Below, one piece after another: positions 1 through 10,334 of a stretch of 64,000 nucleotides of DNA. This DNA is from Thalassospira sp. (GTDB taxonomy: Bacteria > Pseudomonadota > Alphaproteobacteria > Rhodospirillales > Thalassospiraceae). Location of the stretch: the NCBI RefSeq assembly GCF_030690045.1, contig NZ_JAUYHK010000021.1, positions 186,001 to 250,000 on the forward strand, read 5' to 3'. Numbering within the stretch: the stretch's first letter is position 1; each line of letters opens with the position of its first letter. The notes under the pieces were generated by a model that was not told where the DNA came from, searched no databases, and saw only the letters and a list, made by a program, of their open reading frames with translations. Both the position numbers and the translations under genes were made by a program.

Positions 1-24
1 AATTGAACAGCGGCGACTGACGGA

Positions 25-816
25 TCATTCCGGCAGAACCCGTGGTGCGCTTGCAGCCTTGCGCGGAATGCGTTTTGCCGCCCGGTCCAGAATGCTCTGC
101 GGCAGCAATTTCAGAAATGTCGATGCTATATTCATCTGCCACGGAAAGGCGATGATGCCCTTGTTGCGGGTCAGGCCGCGATCAATGATTTTGGCGGCTT
201 TGTCTGCCTTCATGAAAAACGGCATCGGGAAATCATTGGCATCGGTGATGCGGCTTTGGACAAAACCGGGGCAGATGACATTGACCTTGACCCCGAACGG
301 GGCCAGCGCACCGCGCAATCCTTCGCCATAGACGCGCACGGCGGCCTTGCTGGCGCAATAGGCCGGGGCCGATGGCAGGCCGCGATAGGATGCCTGTGAC
401 GCCATGATGGCGATTTGCCCGCGCCTGCGCAGGGTCATGCAGGCAACAGCCGGATCGATGGTATTCAGAACGCCCGCAACATTGGTGGCAAGGATATCGC
501 GCACCTGTTCGGGGCTTTCGCCATCCTGTCCGGTTCCGGCAGAAATCCCGGCATTGGCGATGACAAGGCTGAGCGGCATGATACCGTCGCACTGGATCAC
601 GTAATCATGCAGGGTTTCGCGCTCTGTCACATCCAGTACATCGGAAAACACATTGGCACCCTTGGCCCGGCAATCATTTTCCACCTGTTTGAGGCGCGCC
701 AGATTGCGCCCGCTCAGAAACAGGGTGGTTCCGGCGCAGGCATAATGCCGGGCCAAAGCCGCCCCGATGCCTGAACTGGCCCCGGTGATCAGAATGGCGC
801 TATATTGCATGGACAT
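25..816 (-). CDS. SDR family NAD(P)-dependent oxidoreductase
   Basis: Rossmann motif ITGASSGIGAALARHYA, YCASKAAV catalytic motif; internal Met (MSMQYSAILITG) preferred over the longer ORF start. Confidence 0.9.
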   Translation of the reverse strand: MSMQYSAILITGASSGIGAALARHYACAGTTLFLSGRNLARLKQVENDCRAKGANVFSDVLDVTERETLHDYVIQCDGIMPLSLVIANAGISAGTGQDGESPEQVRDILATNVAGVLNTIDPAVACMTLRRRGQIAIMASQASYRGLPSAPAYCASKAAVRVYGEGLRGALAPFGVKVNVICPGFVQSRITDANDFPMPFFMKADKAAKIIDRGLTRNKGIIAFPWQMNIASTFLKLLPQSILDRAAKRIPRKAASAPRVLPE

Positions 817-998
817 TGGTGTGCGGGTCCCCTTGTTGGTCACATGGTATATCGTGGCCGGGAAAATGAAACATGAATAGGGCATCAATGTGAAAGCGCT
901 GTGTTTTTTTGCGATGATGATGGCGGGCGCATTTTGTTGGCGGGCGGCGGTCAACCCGCTATAAACACCCGGCATTTAAAAAAGGACTGGATAATATC

Positions 999-1883
999 AT
1001 GACCGTTTCAAGTATGACCGGCTTTGCCCGGGCCGATGGTGCCAGAGATGGCTTTGCCTGGACCTGGGAAGTCCGCAGTGTCAATGGCAAGGGACTCGAT
1101 ATCCGGGCCAAGCTGTATGGCGGTTATGAACGGCTGGAACCCGTGGTGCGTGATGCAGTGTCGCAGCGATTTAAACGCGGCAATATCGGGTTGGCGCTGA
1201 ATGTCGTGCGGCCCGGCGAAGGTATGCGCTATCGTATTAACCGCGATTTGCTGAATGAACTGGTCTCCCTTAGCGAAACACTGGATGCCAACAGCAAGAT
1301 GGATGCGGGCACCATTGCCGATTTGCTGAATGTGCGCGGGGTGCTCGAAGCCGTCGAGGAACAGGAAGATGATGACGCCCGCGAGGCACGCGAAGCCGAC
1401 ATTCTGGCGACCCTGTCGGTCGCCCTTGATCAGATGATTGAAAGTCGCGCACAGGAAGGCGGAAAACTTGACGTGCTGTTGACCGGCCATATTGACCAGA
1501 TCGCCCAAACTGTCGCCCGTGCTGAACAGACAGAATCCGCCCGGCCCGATGCCATCCGGGCGCGGCTGCAACGTCAGGTCAGTGAATTGCTGGAAAACGG
1601 GCAATTTGATATCGAACGCCTGCATCAGGAAGCCGCCCTGTTGGCGACAAAAACCGATGTTCGCGAAGAAATCGACCGTCTGAAAGCCCATATTTCAGCG
1701 GCGCGCAGCATGATCAAACAGGGGGGGGCGATTGGCCGCAAACTCGATTTCCTGTGTCAGGAATTCAACCGCGAAGCCAATACCCTGTGTTCCAAGGCCA
1801 ATGATATTGAACTGACCAATTGCGGCATGGAATTAAAGGTCAGCATCGATCAGTTGCGCGAACAGGTGCAAAATGTTGAATAA
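999..1883 (+). CDS. yicC: YicC family protein (putative endoribonuclease)
   Basis: N-terminal SSMTGFARA and C-terminal KLDFLCQEFNREANTLCSKANDIELTNCGMELK are characteristic; followed by gmk. Confidence 0.93.
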   Translation: MTVSSMTGFARADGARDGFAWTWEVRSVNGKGLDIRAKLYGGYERLEPVVRDAVSQRFKRGNIGLALNVVRPGEGMRYRINRDLLNELVSLSETLDANSKMDAGTIADLLNVRGVLEAVEEQEDDDAREAREADILATLSVALDQMIESRAQEGGKLDVLLTGHIDQIAQTVARAEQTESARPDAIRARLQRQVSELLENGQFDIERLHQEAALLATKTDVREEIDRLKAHISAARSMIKQGGAIGRKLDFLCQEFNREANTLCSKANDIELTNCGMELKVSIDQLREQVQNVE

Positions 1884-1902
1884 CGCCGCCGAAGGAAATG
1901 TA

Positions 1903-2538
1903 ATGATCGACGAAACCGCAAAGCGTCGCGGGGTGATGCTGGTTTTTTGTGCGCCGTCCGGGGCCGGTAAAACCACAATTACCCGGCAGTTGCTGGAAAA
2001 AGACAATCAGATTTCGCTGTCGGTTTCGGCAACGACGCGCCCGGCCCGCCCGGGCGAAGATGAAGGCGTTCATTATTTCTTCAAATCGGTTGAGGGCTTC
2101 AAGCACATGATCGCCGATGATGAATTGCTGGAATGGGCCGAGGTCTATGGCAATTATTACGGCACACCGCGCCAGCCTGTCGAAGATGCCCTGTCATCGG
2201 GGCATGATGTGCTGTTTGATATTGACTGGCAAGGGGCGCGGCAATTGCGCGAAAAGGCCGGGGATGACGTGGTGTCGATATTTGTCTTGCCACCATCATC
2301 TGCGGAACTGGAACGCCGCCTGCGGGATCGTGGACAGGACGAAGATGACGTGATCATGAAACGGATGGCCAAGGCCGGAGCGGAAATCAGCCATTGGGCG
2401 GAATTTGATTATGTCCTGATCAATGATGATCTGGACCGCTGTCTGGCATCGGTCGAACATATCATCGGGGCGGAACGCCTCAAGCGTGATCGTCAGCAAC
2501 AGCTTCCGACCTTTGTCAAAAAACTGCTGACGGAATAA
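1903..2538 (+). CDS. gmk: guanylate kinase
   Basis: P-loop CAPSGAGKTTITRQLL, SVSATTRPARPGEDEGVHYFF; start taken at the internal ATG 1903 after the yicC stop. Confidence 0.95.
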   Translation: MIDETAKRRGVMLVFCAPSGAGKTTITRQLLEKDNQISLSVSATTRPARPGEDEGVHYFFKSVEGFKHMIADDELLEWAEVYGNYYGTPRQPVEDALSSGHDVLFDIDWQGARQLREKAGDDVVSIFVLPPSSAELERRLRDRGQDEDDVIMKRMAKAGAEISHWAEFDYVLINDDLDRCLASVEHIIGAERLKRDRQQQLPTFVKKLLTE

Positions 2539-2551
2539 GCCTGTTTTGCGG

Positions 2552-3424
2552 TCAGGCGGATTTCAGCTGATCATATATGCGGGTCAGGGCGACGAAATCG
2601 TCAATCGATAATTCTTCGGCCCGTGCCGTTTCGACAATGCCGGTTTGCGTCAGAAGGGCGGAAACATCCACACCAAGGCTTTTCAGGCTGGCGCGCAGCA
2701 TTTTGCGGCGCTGACCAAAGGCGGCCTGTGTCACCTTGCCAAGGCTTTGAAGATCGACCCCGACGGGGCGATCTGCCCGCGGGCGCAATTGCACCACGGC
2801 CGATGTCACCTTGGGCGGCGGGGTGAAGGCGCTACGATGGACTTCAAACAGGATCTGACAATCACACAGATACTGGCACAGTACCGACAGACGGCCATAT
2901 GCTTTGCTTTTGGGGCGGGCAACCACCCGTTCGGCGACTTCTTTCTGGAACATCAATGTCAGGCTGCTGAAATTATCAATGTCATGCAGCCAGTTCAGCA
3001 ATAATTGCGTACCGACATTATAGGGCAGATTGGCAACGATCTTGCGCGGGGCGGGGCCCAGTTTGACAACATCCACTTCCAGCGCATCGCCATCAATCAC
3101 ATGCAGGCAACCGGGATAATGCGCATTGATTTGCGCCAGAACCGGTTGGCAGCGTGGATCGCGTTCGATCACCGTCAGGTTTTTTGCCCCGTGATATAAC
3201 AGGGCGCGGGTCAATCCACCCGGCCCCGGCCCGATTTCAATCACCGTGGCATCGTCCAGCGGGGCGGCGGCACGGGCAATACGCCCTGTCAGATTCAAGT
3301 CAAACAGGAAATTCTGGCCAAATTGCTTTTTGGCCGACAATTCATGCGTTGCGATCACATCGCGCAAGGGCGGCAGACCATCATGGGCCAAAACAGTGTC
3401 GGTTCCGGGGGAATTATCGGTCAA
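2552..3424 (-). CDS. rsmA: 16S rRNA (adenine(1518)-N(6)/adenine(1519)-N(6))-dimethyltransferase
   Basis: [36 protein letters not shown] motifs; adjacent to pdxA and surA as in many proteobacteria. Confidence 0.96.
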   Translation of the reverse strand: MTDNSPGTDTVLAHDGLPPLRDVIATHELSAKKQFGQNFLFDLNLTGRIARAAAPLDDATVIEIGPGPGGLTRALLYHGAKNLTVIERDPRCQPVLAQINAHYPGCLHVIDGDALEVDVVKLGPAPRKIVANLPYNVGTQLLLNWLHDIDNFSSLTLMFQKEVAERVVARPKSKAYGRLSVLCQYLCDCQILFEVHRSAFTPPPKVTSAVVQLRPRADRPVGVDLQSLGKVTQAAFGQRRKMLRASLKSLGVDVSALLTQTGIVETARAEELSIDDFVALTRIYDQLKSA

Positions 3425-4445
3425 TTGTCGGCTCTCCGGCCTGCTGGCGGTTACGGGCCATGCTGGCGGCCATGCGGATGGCCGCGATCAGGCTGTCTGG
3501 CCGGGCGATGCCCTTGCCCGCAATATTCAGGGCGGTCCCGTGATCCGGCGATGTCCGGATAAAGGGCAGGCCAAGGGTGACATTGACCCCGCCATGAAAA
3601 TCAAGAGTTTTGACAGGGATCAGGGCCTGATCATGATAGGGGCACAATGCGACATCATAATGTGCCCGTGCCTCGGCATGGAACATGGTGTCGGCGGACA
3701 TCGGGCCCACAACGTTCAAGCCATCCTGTTGCAACTGGCGGATCGCCGGAATCATGACGGTTTGTTCTTCATCGCCCATTGCGCCATCTTCACCGGCATG
3801 CGGGTTTAACCCGGCAATGGCGAGACGGGGGTACGATATGCCGAAATCCTGCGTCAGGGCGCGGGACGTGATATGCGCCAGCCGGATGATCAGATCAATC
3901 GTCAAGGCGTCAGGCACCCTTGAAAGGGCGATATGGATGGTCATCGGAACGACGCGCAACTGGCTGTTGGCGAGCATCATCACGGGAATCGTTCCGGGGC
4001 CTGCCAGTTCGGCCAGAAATTCGGTATGGCCGGGATGGGCGAACCCGGCCTGATAGAGCGCACTTTTCTGGATCGGATTGGTGACAACGGCGCTGGTCGC
4101 CCCCATGCGGGTCAATTCGACGGCTTTCATAATGCTGGCGATGACAATTGCCGCCGTATCAGGCGAAGCCGTTCCACAGTGAACAGAGGGGCAGGGCAGA
4201 TCAAGAGGATAGATCGGTAGTGCCGTTTCAAAGACATCCGCAACATCCCCCGGATTGCTGATTTCGACAATGGGAACATCAAGTTGCAACAAATTTTCCT
4301 GATCCCGCAGGATAGCGGAGGGGGCAATAACGAAAAAAGCAGGGAGCGCTTCGGCCTTGCGTGTCAGCCACGCCTTTAAGGCCAGTTCAGGCCCAATGCC
4401 GCCCGGCTCGCCGATGGTCATCGCCAGTGGCTTGATATCGGCCAT
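3414..4445 (-). CDS. pdxA: 4-hydroxythreonine-4-phosphate dehydrogenase
   Basis: [43 protein letters not shown]; overlaps rsmA by 11 bp. Confidence 0.96.
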   Translation of the reverse strand: MADIKPLAMTIGEPGGIGPELALKAWLTRKAEALPAFFVIAPSAILRDQENLLQLDVPIVEISNPGDVADVFETALPIYPLDLPCPSVHCGTASPDTAAIVIASIMKAVELTRMGATSAVVTNPIQKSALYQAGFAHPGHTEFLAELAGPGTIPVMMLANSQLRVVPMTIHIALSRVPDALTIDLIIRLAHITSRALTQDFGISYPRLAIAGLNPHAGEDGAMGDEEQTVMIPAIRQLQQDGLNVVGPMSADTMFHAEARAHYDVALCPYHDQALIPVKTLDFHGGVNVTLGLPFIRTSPDHGTALNIAGKGIARPDSLIAAIRMAASMARNRQQAGEPTIDR

Positions 4446-4477
4446 TGTTAAGCTCCTGCAAGCCGGATCAATCGGGG

Positions 4478-5752
4478 TCAGATACGCACATCAATAAAGG
4501 CGTTGCGGCGCAATTCCCGCAATTTACGGCGGGCCAGAATTTCAAGGCGTTCCATCATCAGGCGGTTTTCAATCAGTTCGCGCTGTGGTGCTGCTGTTTC
4601 AACCGTCCGGTTACAGATCATCACCACCAATGCACCACCTTCAACCTGTAAAACCTGCGAGATGCTACCGGCATCAAGATTGCCAACCGCATTGCGAATG
4701 ACAGGTGCCAGTTCATCTGGCGAAATGCCTTTGGTCTCGCCACTCAGATCGGAACCAAGATCAACGGCGATGGCGGCCATCTGTTCGCAACTATTGACCG
4801 TCTGGCGGGCGTTTTGGAGGATACCGATTTTGGTTTGGTTTTCTTCCTGCTGCGCGTTGCCGTTCAGCGGCACAAACAACTGATAAAGATCCAGTTTGAC
4901 GCTTTCAAGGGCATTAGCATCCCCCTGACGACGGTCAAGTAACTTCACGATATAATAACCGCGAATGGTGCGGATCGGGTCGCTGATCTGACCGGGTGCC
5001 ATGTTATTGATGACATCTTCAAGTTCGGCGGCCATTTCACCTGATGATACCCATCCCAGTCCGCCGCCATTGGCCGCACTGGTGCTGGCGGAAAATTGAC
5101 GGGCGAGACCCTCGAAACTGGCACCATTGCGCAAGGCCTGAATGACTTCGCGCGCATTATTGCGAATGCGGTCTTCTTCTTGCGGGTTATCGACAGGCAG
5201 AAGAATTTCCTGAATATTGTTACGTGGTTTGCCCTGATTGCGTTCGATCCGGGTCAGAACATCGTCAATTTCGGCATCGGAAATCTGAATTTCGCGGCGC
5301 ATTGATCCCAACAGTTTCTGCCATGCGATTTGCGGTCGCATCTGGGCACGCATGGCGGCCATCGAGATATCGTTCTGCTGCAAATATTGCTCAAGCCCGC
5401 CGGACGGCAAATTGGAATTGCTTTCAACCATATCAAGGGCGCGTTGCATATCCGCATCGGTGACCTCAAAGCCACGCCGCTGTGCCTCCTGCATTTGCAA
5501 TTGCTCGTCAATCAACTGACGCAACATCTGCGGGGCCATTTCCTGACTGAGCGACGGGGTCATCTTCATGTTGGACGTGGCGGCAACCAGTTTGATCCGT
5601 TCGACAAGGTCAACAATCGATATCGGTTCGTCATTGACCACGGCGGCAACACCAATTGCCCCTTGTGCCTTGACCTGTTGTGCCGAAGCCAGAAGCAGAA
5701 TTGCGAGGGCCACAACGTGAAGAAACCAAAAGTTTTTGCAAAAATAACGCAT
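4478..5752 (-). CDS. surA: SurA-type periplasmic peptidylprolyl isomerase/chaperone
   Basis: Signal peptide, SurA N-domain (AAVVNDEPISIVDLVERI), parvulin-like LARQFSASTSAANGGGLGWVSSGEM. Confidence 0.93.
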   Translation of the reverse strand: MRYFCKNFWFLHVVALAILLLASAQQVKAQGAIGVAAVVNDEPISIVDLVERIKLVAATSNMKMTPSLSQEMAPQMLRQLIDEQLQMQEAQRRGFEVTDADMQRALDMVESNSNLPSGGLEQYLQQNDISMAAMRAQMRPQIAWQKLLGSMRREIQISDAEIDDVLTRIERNQGKPRNNIQEILLPVDNPQEEDRIRNNAREVIQALRNGASFEGLARQFSASTSAANGGGLGWVSSGEMAAELEDVINNMAPGQISDPIRTIRGYYIVKLLDRRQGDANALESVKLDLYQLFVPLNGNAQQEENQTKIGILQNARQTVNSCEQMAAIAVDLGSDLSGETKGISPDELAPVIRNAVGNLDAGSISQVLQVEGGALVVMICNRTVETAAPQRELIENRLMMERLEILARRKLRELRRNAFIDVRI

Positions 5753-5761
5753 TACGTCCTG

Positions 5762-7957
5762 CTACAGTCCGGCTGATGAGGCGACTTCGCCAAGAGTTTT
5801 GAAAACGAGACGGAACACAAATTCGTCAGATTCGCCAAGATCCTGATCCTGATAGAAGGTCCGGCGAATTCTGCCGTCAAATATGAAGCATTCATCTTCG
5901 TAAACAAAGCCAATGCCATATTCAAGGGGGTCGCCGCCTTCATCAAGATCAAAACGGCCATAACCCATACCGCTCCAATATTCCGTGAATTTGCGGCTGG
6001 CGCTGAAATAGATTTCTTCGCGGGAACCAAATTCTTCGGAACCGGCTTCTTCAGCCAGTTGAATATAGGACAGATTGAGGCGAAGAGTCTCCTGTTCTCC
6101 GACATTGGCGGAAACCTGGTTGCGAAGAGCGTTCATATCTTCATTATCAAGGCGAAACCGATAGGACAAATCCACTAATGAGCCCGGCGAAACCGTTACG
6201 CGGCCAACATAATCGGAAAGATGCTCATCAAGGCCTGATCCTTTGGCAAAGGTGTCATTTTTGGCCAGTCGGTAGCTTTGACCAAACAGGGCATTGGTAT
6301 AACCGCCATTATCGCCATAAACACCCCATTCCAGACCATAGCTACCGCGCAGGCCGTCTTCGACCCGGTCAATCCCGCCATAGCGATCATGGGAAAACAG
6401 ATTGATGTCGTCAAATTCAAACGACTGGGCGTCTTCATTCGGAATTTCTGCCGGGTTGCCACCATTCGGCGACCAGGCAATCATGGTTATCGGTTTGATG
6501 ATGTGATGATAACTACCTTCATCGCGCACAAAGGGCATGTTCCAGTCAAACGCCACCAGGGGAACGGCACGGCCAGCATAACCGGAATAAGCATCCTGAT
6601 TGTCGCGCGCCACGTCAGAGACAAGATAACTGTCGCCGCGTAGCGAAACGGTCAGTTTGGTCACATCGCCCATCGAACCAATATAAGGCAATTGCCACCC
6701 CGCCTTGGCCGAAAGGCGGTGCGAATCAGTGCCTTCGTCACGGGTCAAAGACAGGGCATCCATATCCAGCGAGGTATAGCCACCATATTTACCGGGTTCG
6801 GTCTGGCCGTGAAACTGGGCATGCGGCAGGATGATCGGCGTGGTATCGCGATCATCTCTTTCTTTGAGGCCTTGAAAATAATAACCATCAACCCGGCTGT
6901 AACTGGCCCCGCGGAAACCCTCGGTAAAAAGATTCGATGTCAGAACCGAGGGAGACCCAAATCCATAGCGCGACAGATAGGTTTTTTCAGATGCCTGTTC
7001 GGCATCAAAACCCCAGCGCCAGGTATCATCAATGTCAAACCGCCCCTTGGCATCAATATGCCCCTGCCATTCGTCATTATCGTCATTGGTGATGCTGTTA
7101 ACGATATTAATTTCGCCACTATCAAGGCGTTGCCGGTATTCTGTTGCCAGAACAGGGCCTTGATCGACCGTATAAATGGGGGTCAGGGTCAGGTCTTTGC
7201 TGTTGTCTATCGCCCAGAAATAGGGCGTCTGAAAATACTGCCCGACATGGGATGTGCTGCCAAAGGATGGCGCTAAAAAGCCTGACTGGCGTTTGACCGT
7301 AGGGTCGGGATGGCTGAAATAGGGCGTGTACATCACGGGAATTCCGGCAAATTCCAGTCTTGCATCCTCATATTCGATGGTCTGCCCCTGCTGGTCATGC
7401 AGGACCCGGGCGGCGCGAATACGCCATAAGGGCGGTACTTCCGGGGCATCCTCGCACAATTTGCAGGGCGAATAAACGGCCTTGGCCAGTTCGGTGTAAT
7501 TGCCACCACTGCGGCGCGCGCCGCTGCCTGCCAAACGGGTGTTTTCATCAAGCAGGATGTAAATGTCGGAAATCACGCCGTCCTTGAAATTACCACTTAA
7601 TTCGACATGGTTGGCAAACATGACTTCGCCGGTGGGTTCCACCAGGCTGACATTGCCTGATGCCGTGACGACATCCTGCGCCATATTGTAGCTGACTGTA
7701 TCGGCCAGCAAAATCTGGCCGTTTCGCACAATTTCGACATTGCCGCGGGCTGTAACGGTTTGCAAATCCTGATTATGCTCAACTTCATCGGCAGAAAACA
7801 GCAAGGGAACCTGATCGGGATCGGTTTCGGCGTTAACGGGTTGCGTCTGGGCATGGGAAACCCCCGGATGTCCCGTGATCAGGGCACAACCCAGAATCCC
7901 GCTTGCTGCGAGTATTTTCAGACTTCCCCCTGTCAAGTCCGCCATCCCGCTAGCCAT
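5762..7957 (-). CDS. lptD: LPS assembly protein LptD
   Basis: OstA-like N-domain (LLFSADEVEHNQDLQTVTARGNVEIV), long beta-barrel, syntenic with lptFG and surA; real start probably 7957 or 7945, not the ORF start 8119. Confidence 0.93.
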   Translation of the reverse strand: MASGMADLTGGSLKILAASGILGCALITGHPGVSHAQTQPVNAETDPDQVPLLFSADEVEHNQDLQTVTARGNVEIVRNGQILLADTVSYNMAQDVVTASGNVSLVEPTGEVMFANHVELSGNFKDGVISDIYILLDENTRLAGSGARRSGGNYTELAKAVYSPCKLCEDAPEVPPLWRIRAARVLHDQQGQTIEYEDARLEFAGIPVMYTPYFSHPDPTVKRQSGFLAPSFGSTSHVGQYFQTPYFWAIDNSKDLTLTPIYTVDQGPVLATEYRQRLDSGEINIVNSITNDDNDEWQGHIDAKGRFDIDDTWRWGFDAEQASEKTYLSRYGFGSPSVLTSNLFTEGFRGASYSRVDGYYFQGLKERDDRDTTPIILPHAQFHGQTEPGKYGGYTSLDMDALSLTRDEGTDSHRLSAKAGWQLPYIGSMGDVTKLTVSLRGDSYLVSDVARDNQDAYSGYAGRAVPLVAFDWNMPFVRDEGSYHHIIKPITMIAWSPNGGNPAEIPNEDAQSFEFDDINLFSHDRYGGIDRVEDGLRGSYGLEWGVYGDNGGYTNALFGQSYRLAKNDTFAKGSGLDEHLSDYVGRVTVSPGSLVDLSYRFRLDNEDMNALRNQVSANVGEQETLRLNLSYIQLAEEAGSEEFGSREEIYFSASRKFTEYWSGMGYGRFDLDEGGDPLEYGIGFVYEDECFIFDGRIRRTFYQDQDLGESDEFVFRLVFKTLGEVASSAGL

Positions 7958-9053
7958 CCTCCAGATGCAATAGGGTCGAAACACCCAGTAATGTCGATAT
8001 ACCCGCCGGTGCCCATGCCGACAAGGCCGGAGGCAGTCCGCCCGAAACGCCCAGCGCCGATGTGACATCGGTAAAAAAATACAGGATAAATCCGGTCGTG
8101 ACACCGCCACCGATAACAAGAGAAACCCGGCGGCGTCGAGAAAATTTCAGACAAAAAGCAGCCGCGATCAAAACCATGGCACATAACAGCAGGGGGCGCG
8201 ACAGCAAGCTGTGAAAATGTATGCGGTGACGTTTGGCATTAAAGCCCGCCCGTTCCAGCAGATCGATAAAAGGTTTCAGTTCCCAGAACGACATGGTTTC
8301 AGGTGAGGCAAAACTGTCCTGAATTTTGCGGGCAGTCAGGTTGGTGGGCAGGACCATCTCGGAATCGAACCTGCTTGTCTGACCCGGAACAAAGGTCCAG
8401 CTATTGTAAAAACGCCATGAACCCGGTTCAAGCACGGCCCGTTCTGCATCAATACGGCTGGTGAAATCATCAAGATTTTCAAACTGGAACACTGTGACAT
8501 GGCGCAGATCAATGCGGTCACTTTGCTGGGATCGGACTTCACGGGCATAAATTACCGCCTGTCCATCCTGAGTGCCCTGTCGCAACCACAGGCCAGATGA
8601 GGATAAATTCATCACATTGATATTGCCCTGTAAATAGCGCGCCTCAAGTTTTTCAAACCGTTGCAACAGGATTGATGACAGGGGATTAAGAGCCCCGACT
8701 TGGGCGACACCCAGCAAAACAGCGCAGATCAGTGGCGGCAACATAAACTGCCACGCCGAAACCCCTGCTGCGCGTGTAACAACCAGTTCCTGATTGCCGG
8801 TCAGTTTCCAAAACGAAAACATGGATCCGAACAGAACCGCAAATGGCAGTACTTTTTCAATCATGAATGGAATGCGGGCGGTGGCCATTTGTATGACGAC
8901 CGACATTGTGGCATCGGGTTTGTTGCTGGCGCGGCGTAACAACTCGACCACATCGCCAATCAAAATCAGTCCCGCCAGTAAGGCCAGAATACCAAGGATC
9001 GCAAAAAGGACATGCTTGCCGAAATACCATGTCAGGGTTGGCGAAATTCTCAT
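7950..9053 (-). CDS. lptG: LPS export ABC transporter permease LptG
   Basis: YjgP/YjgQ family sequence (MRISPTLTWYFGKHVLFAILGILALLAGLILIGDVVELLRR); start overlaps the lptF stop as ATGA. Confidence 0.93.
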   Translation of the reverse strand: MRISPTLTWYFGKHVLFAILGILALLAGLILIGDVVELLRRASNKPDATMSVVIQMATARIPFMIEKVLPFAVLFGSMFSFWKLTGNQELVVTRAAGVSAWQFMLPPLICAVLLGVAQVGALNPLSSILLQRFEKLEARYLQGNINVMNLSSSGLWLRQGTQDGQAVIYAREVRSQQSDRIDLRHVTVFQFENLDDFTSRIDAERAVLEPGSWRFYNSWTFVPGQTSRFDSEMVLPTNLTARKIQDSFASPETMSFWELKPFIDLLERAGFNAKRHRIHFHSLLSRPLLLCAMVLIAAAFCLKFSRRRRVSLVIGGGVTTGFILYFFTDVTSALGVSGGLPPALSAWAPAGISTLLGVSTLLHLEDG

Positions 9054-10174
9054 GCCGTTTTCCCCGGAAGTTTGCCGATAAGGGCAGGCATATTTATTTT
9101 CGGGGCGCGCATGGTCCAATACAACCCGATCACGATCGGCAGGGTGACATTCAGATACATCATCAACACAAAATAAATGTTTTTGCTGGCAAGATTTTTG
9201 AATGAAATGCCGAGGCTTTGACTGATAATCATCAGGGCAACCGCAAACAGCAAACGTCCGGTTTGTCCGCGCCGCGAAAAACTGCCGGAAACCAGAACAG
9301 CAAGGGCGATAGAAGCAAAGCTCATAGCATAAAGCGGTGATATCAGGCGGTCATGGCCTTCGACCCGAAAGGCAGTGATATCTGATTCATAAATGTCGGG
9401 AGGCTGGCCGGTAAACAGATCAAAGACGCTACGTTCCCGCGCTTCCTGATAGCGCAGGGCCGGGTCTTCGATGCTTTGGTCGATATCTACGGCATATCGG
9501 TCAAAATACAGGATCGACATGGTGCCATCCGCAACGTTGACTTCCTGCCGGTTTCCGTCCTGCAAAACGATGCGCGGTCCCTCATCCGTGCGCAATAACG
9601 CACCATTTTTGGCCATCATGGTCACTTGCTGCGCCGGGTTGCGGCCATCATTGACCATGATGCCCAGCAATTCATTATCCTGGCCAACTTCGCGGACATA
9701 AATGGTCAGGCCATCAATGTCGGTAAAGCTGCCTTCCTGTAACAGGACAGATGAATAATCGTTTCGGATCGAAAATTGCAGTTCCTTGAATTTCTGATAA
9801 CTGTAAGGCAGGTAATACAGCGTCAGAAAATATCCCGCTGCCATCGTTATTCCGGCCAGAATGATCGCGGGTTTGACCAGGGCCCACTGGCTGAGCCCGG
9901 CGGATCGCATCACAATCAGTTCGCGATCCTGAATCAGCTTGTTATAGGAAAAGACCAGCACAAAAAACAGGGCAATCGGCAGGATGATGGTCAGGAAACT
10001 GGGCAGCAACAGCGATGTCAGATTCAGGAATATGCCAATTGACAGGCCGCGATTGACGATCATTTCGACAAAACGCAGGCTTTGCGATAGCCAAATGACA
10101 CTGAGAAGCCCCAGTGTCACAAAGACCATCATGATCAACTGCTGTTTCAGCATATATTTCGTCAAGCGATTCAT
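9050..10174 (-). CDS. lptF: LPS export ABC transporter permease LptF
   Basis: YjgP/YjgQ family sequence (RLTKYMLKQQLIMM..., DRELIVMRSAGLSQWALVKPAI). Confidence 0.93.
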   Translation of the reverse strand: MNRLTKYMLKQQLIMMVFVTLGLLSVIWLSQSLRFVEMIVNRGLSIGIFLNLTSLLLPSFLTIILPIALFFVLVFSYNKLIQDRELIVMRSAGLSQWALVKPAIILAGITMAAGYFLTLYYLPYSYQKFKELQFSIRNDYSSVLLQEGSFTDIDGLTIYVREVGQDNELLGIMVNDGRNPAQQVTMMAKNGALLRTDEGPRIVLQDGNRQEVNVADGTMSILYFDRYAVDIDQSIEDPALRYQEARERSVFDLFTGQPPDIYESDITAFRVEGHDRLISPLYAMSFASIALAVLVSGSFSRRGQTGRLLFAVALMIISQSLGISFKNLASKNIYFVLMMYLNVTLPIVIGLYWTMRAPKINMPALIGKLPGKTA

Positions 10175-10334
10175 CGGGCGGATTATAGAGAAGACGGTGA
10201 AAACAGAAACACTAAAATATGACGTTTTTTCACTGTTTTTTCTTGCCTTTCATCGCGATGACCTTGTGTTCCGCATCATGCACATGTCTGATCGCGAAAC
10301 TGTGGCAAAAAAACGGCTGCACCTACGATTGCGT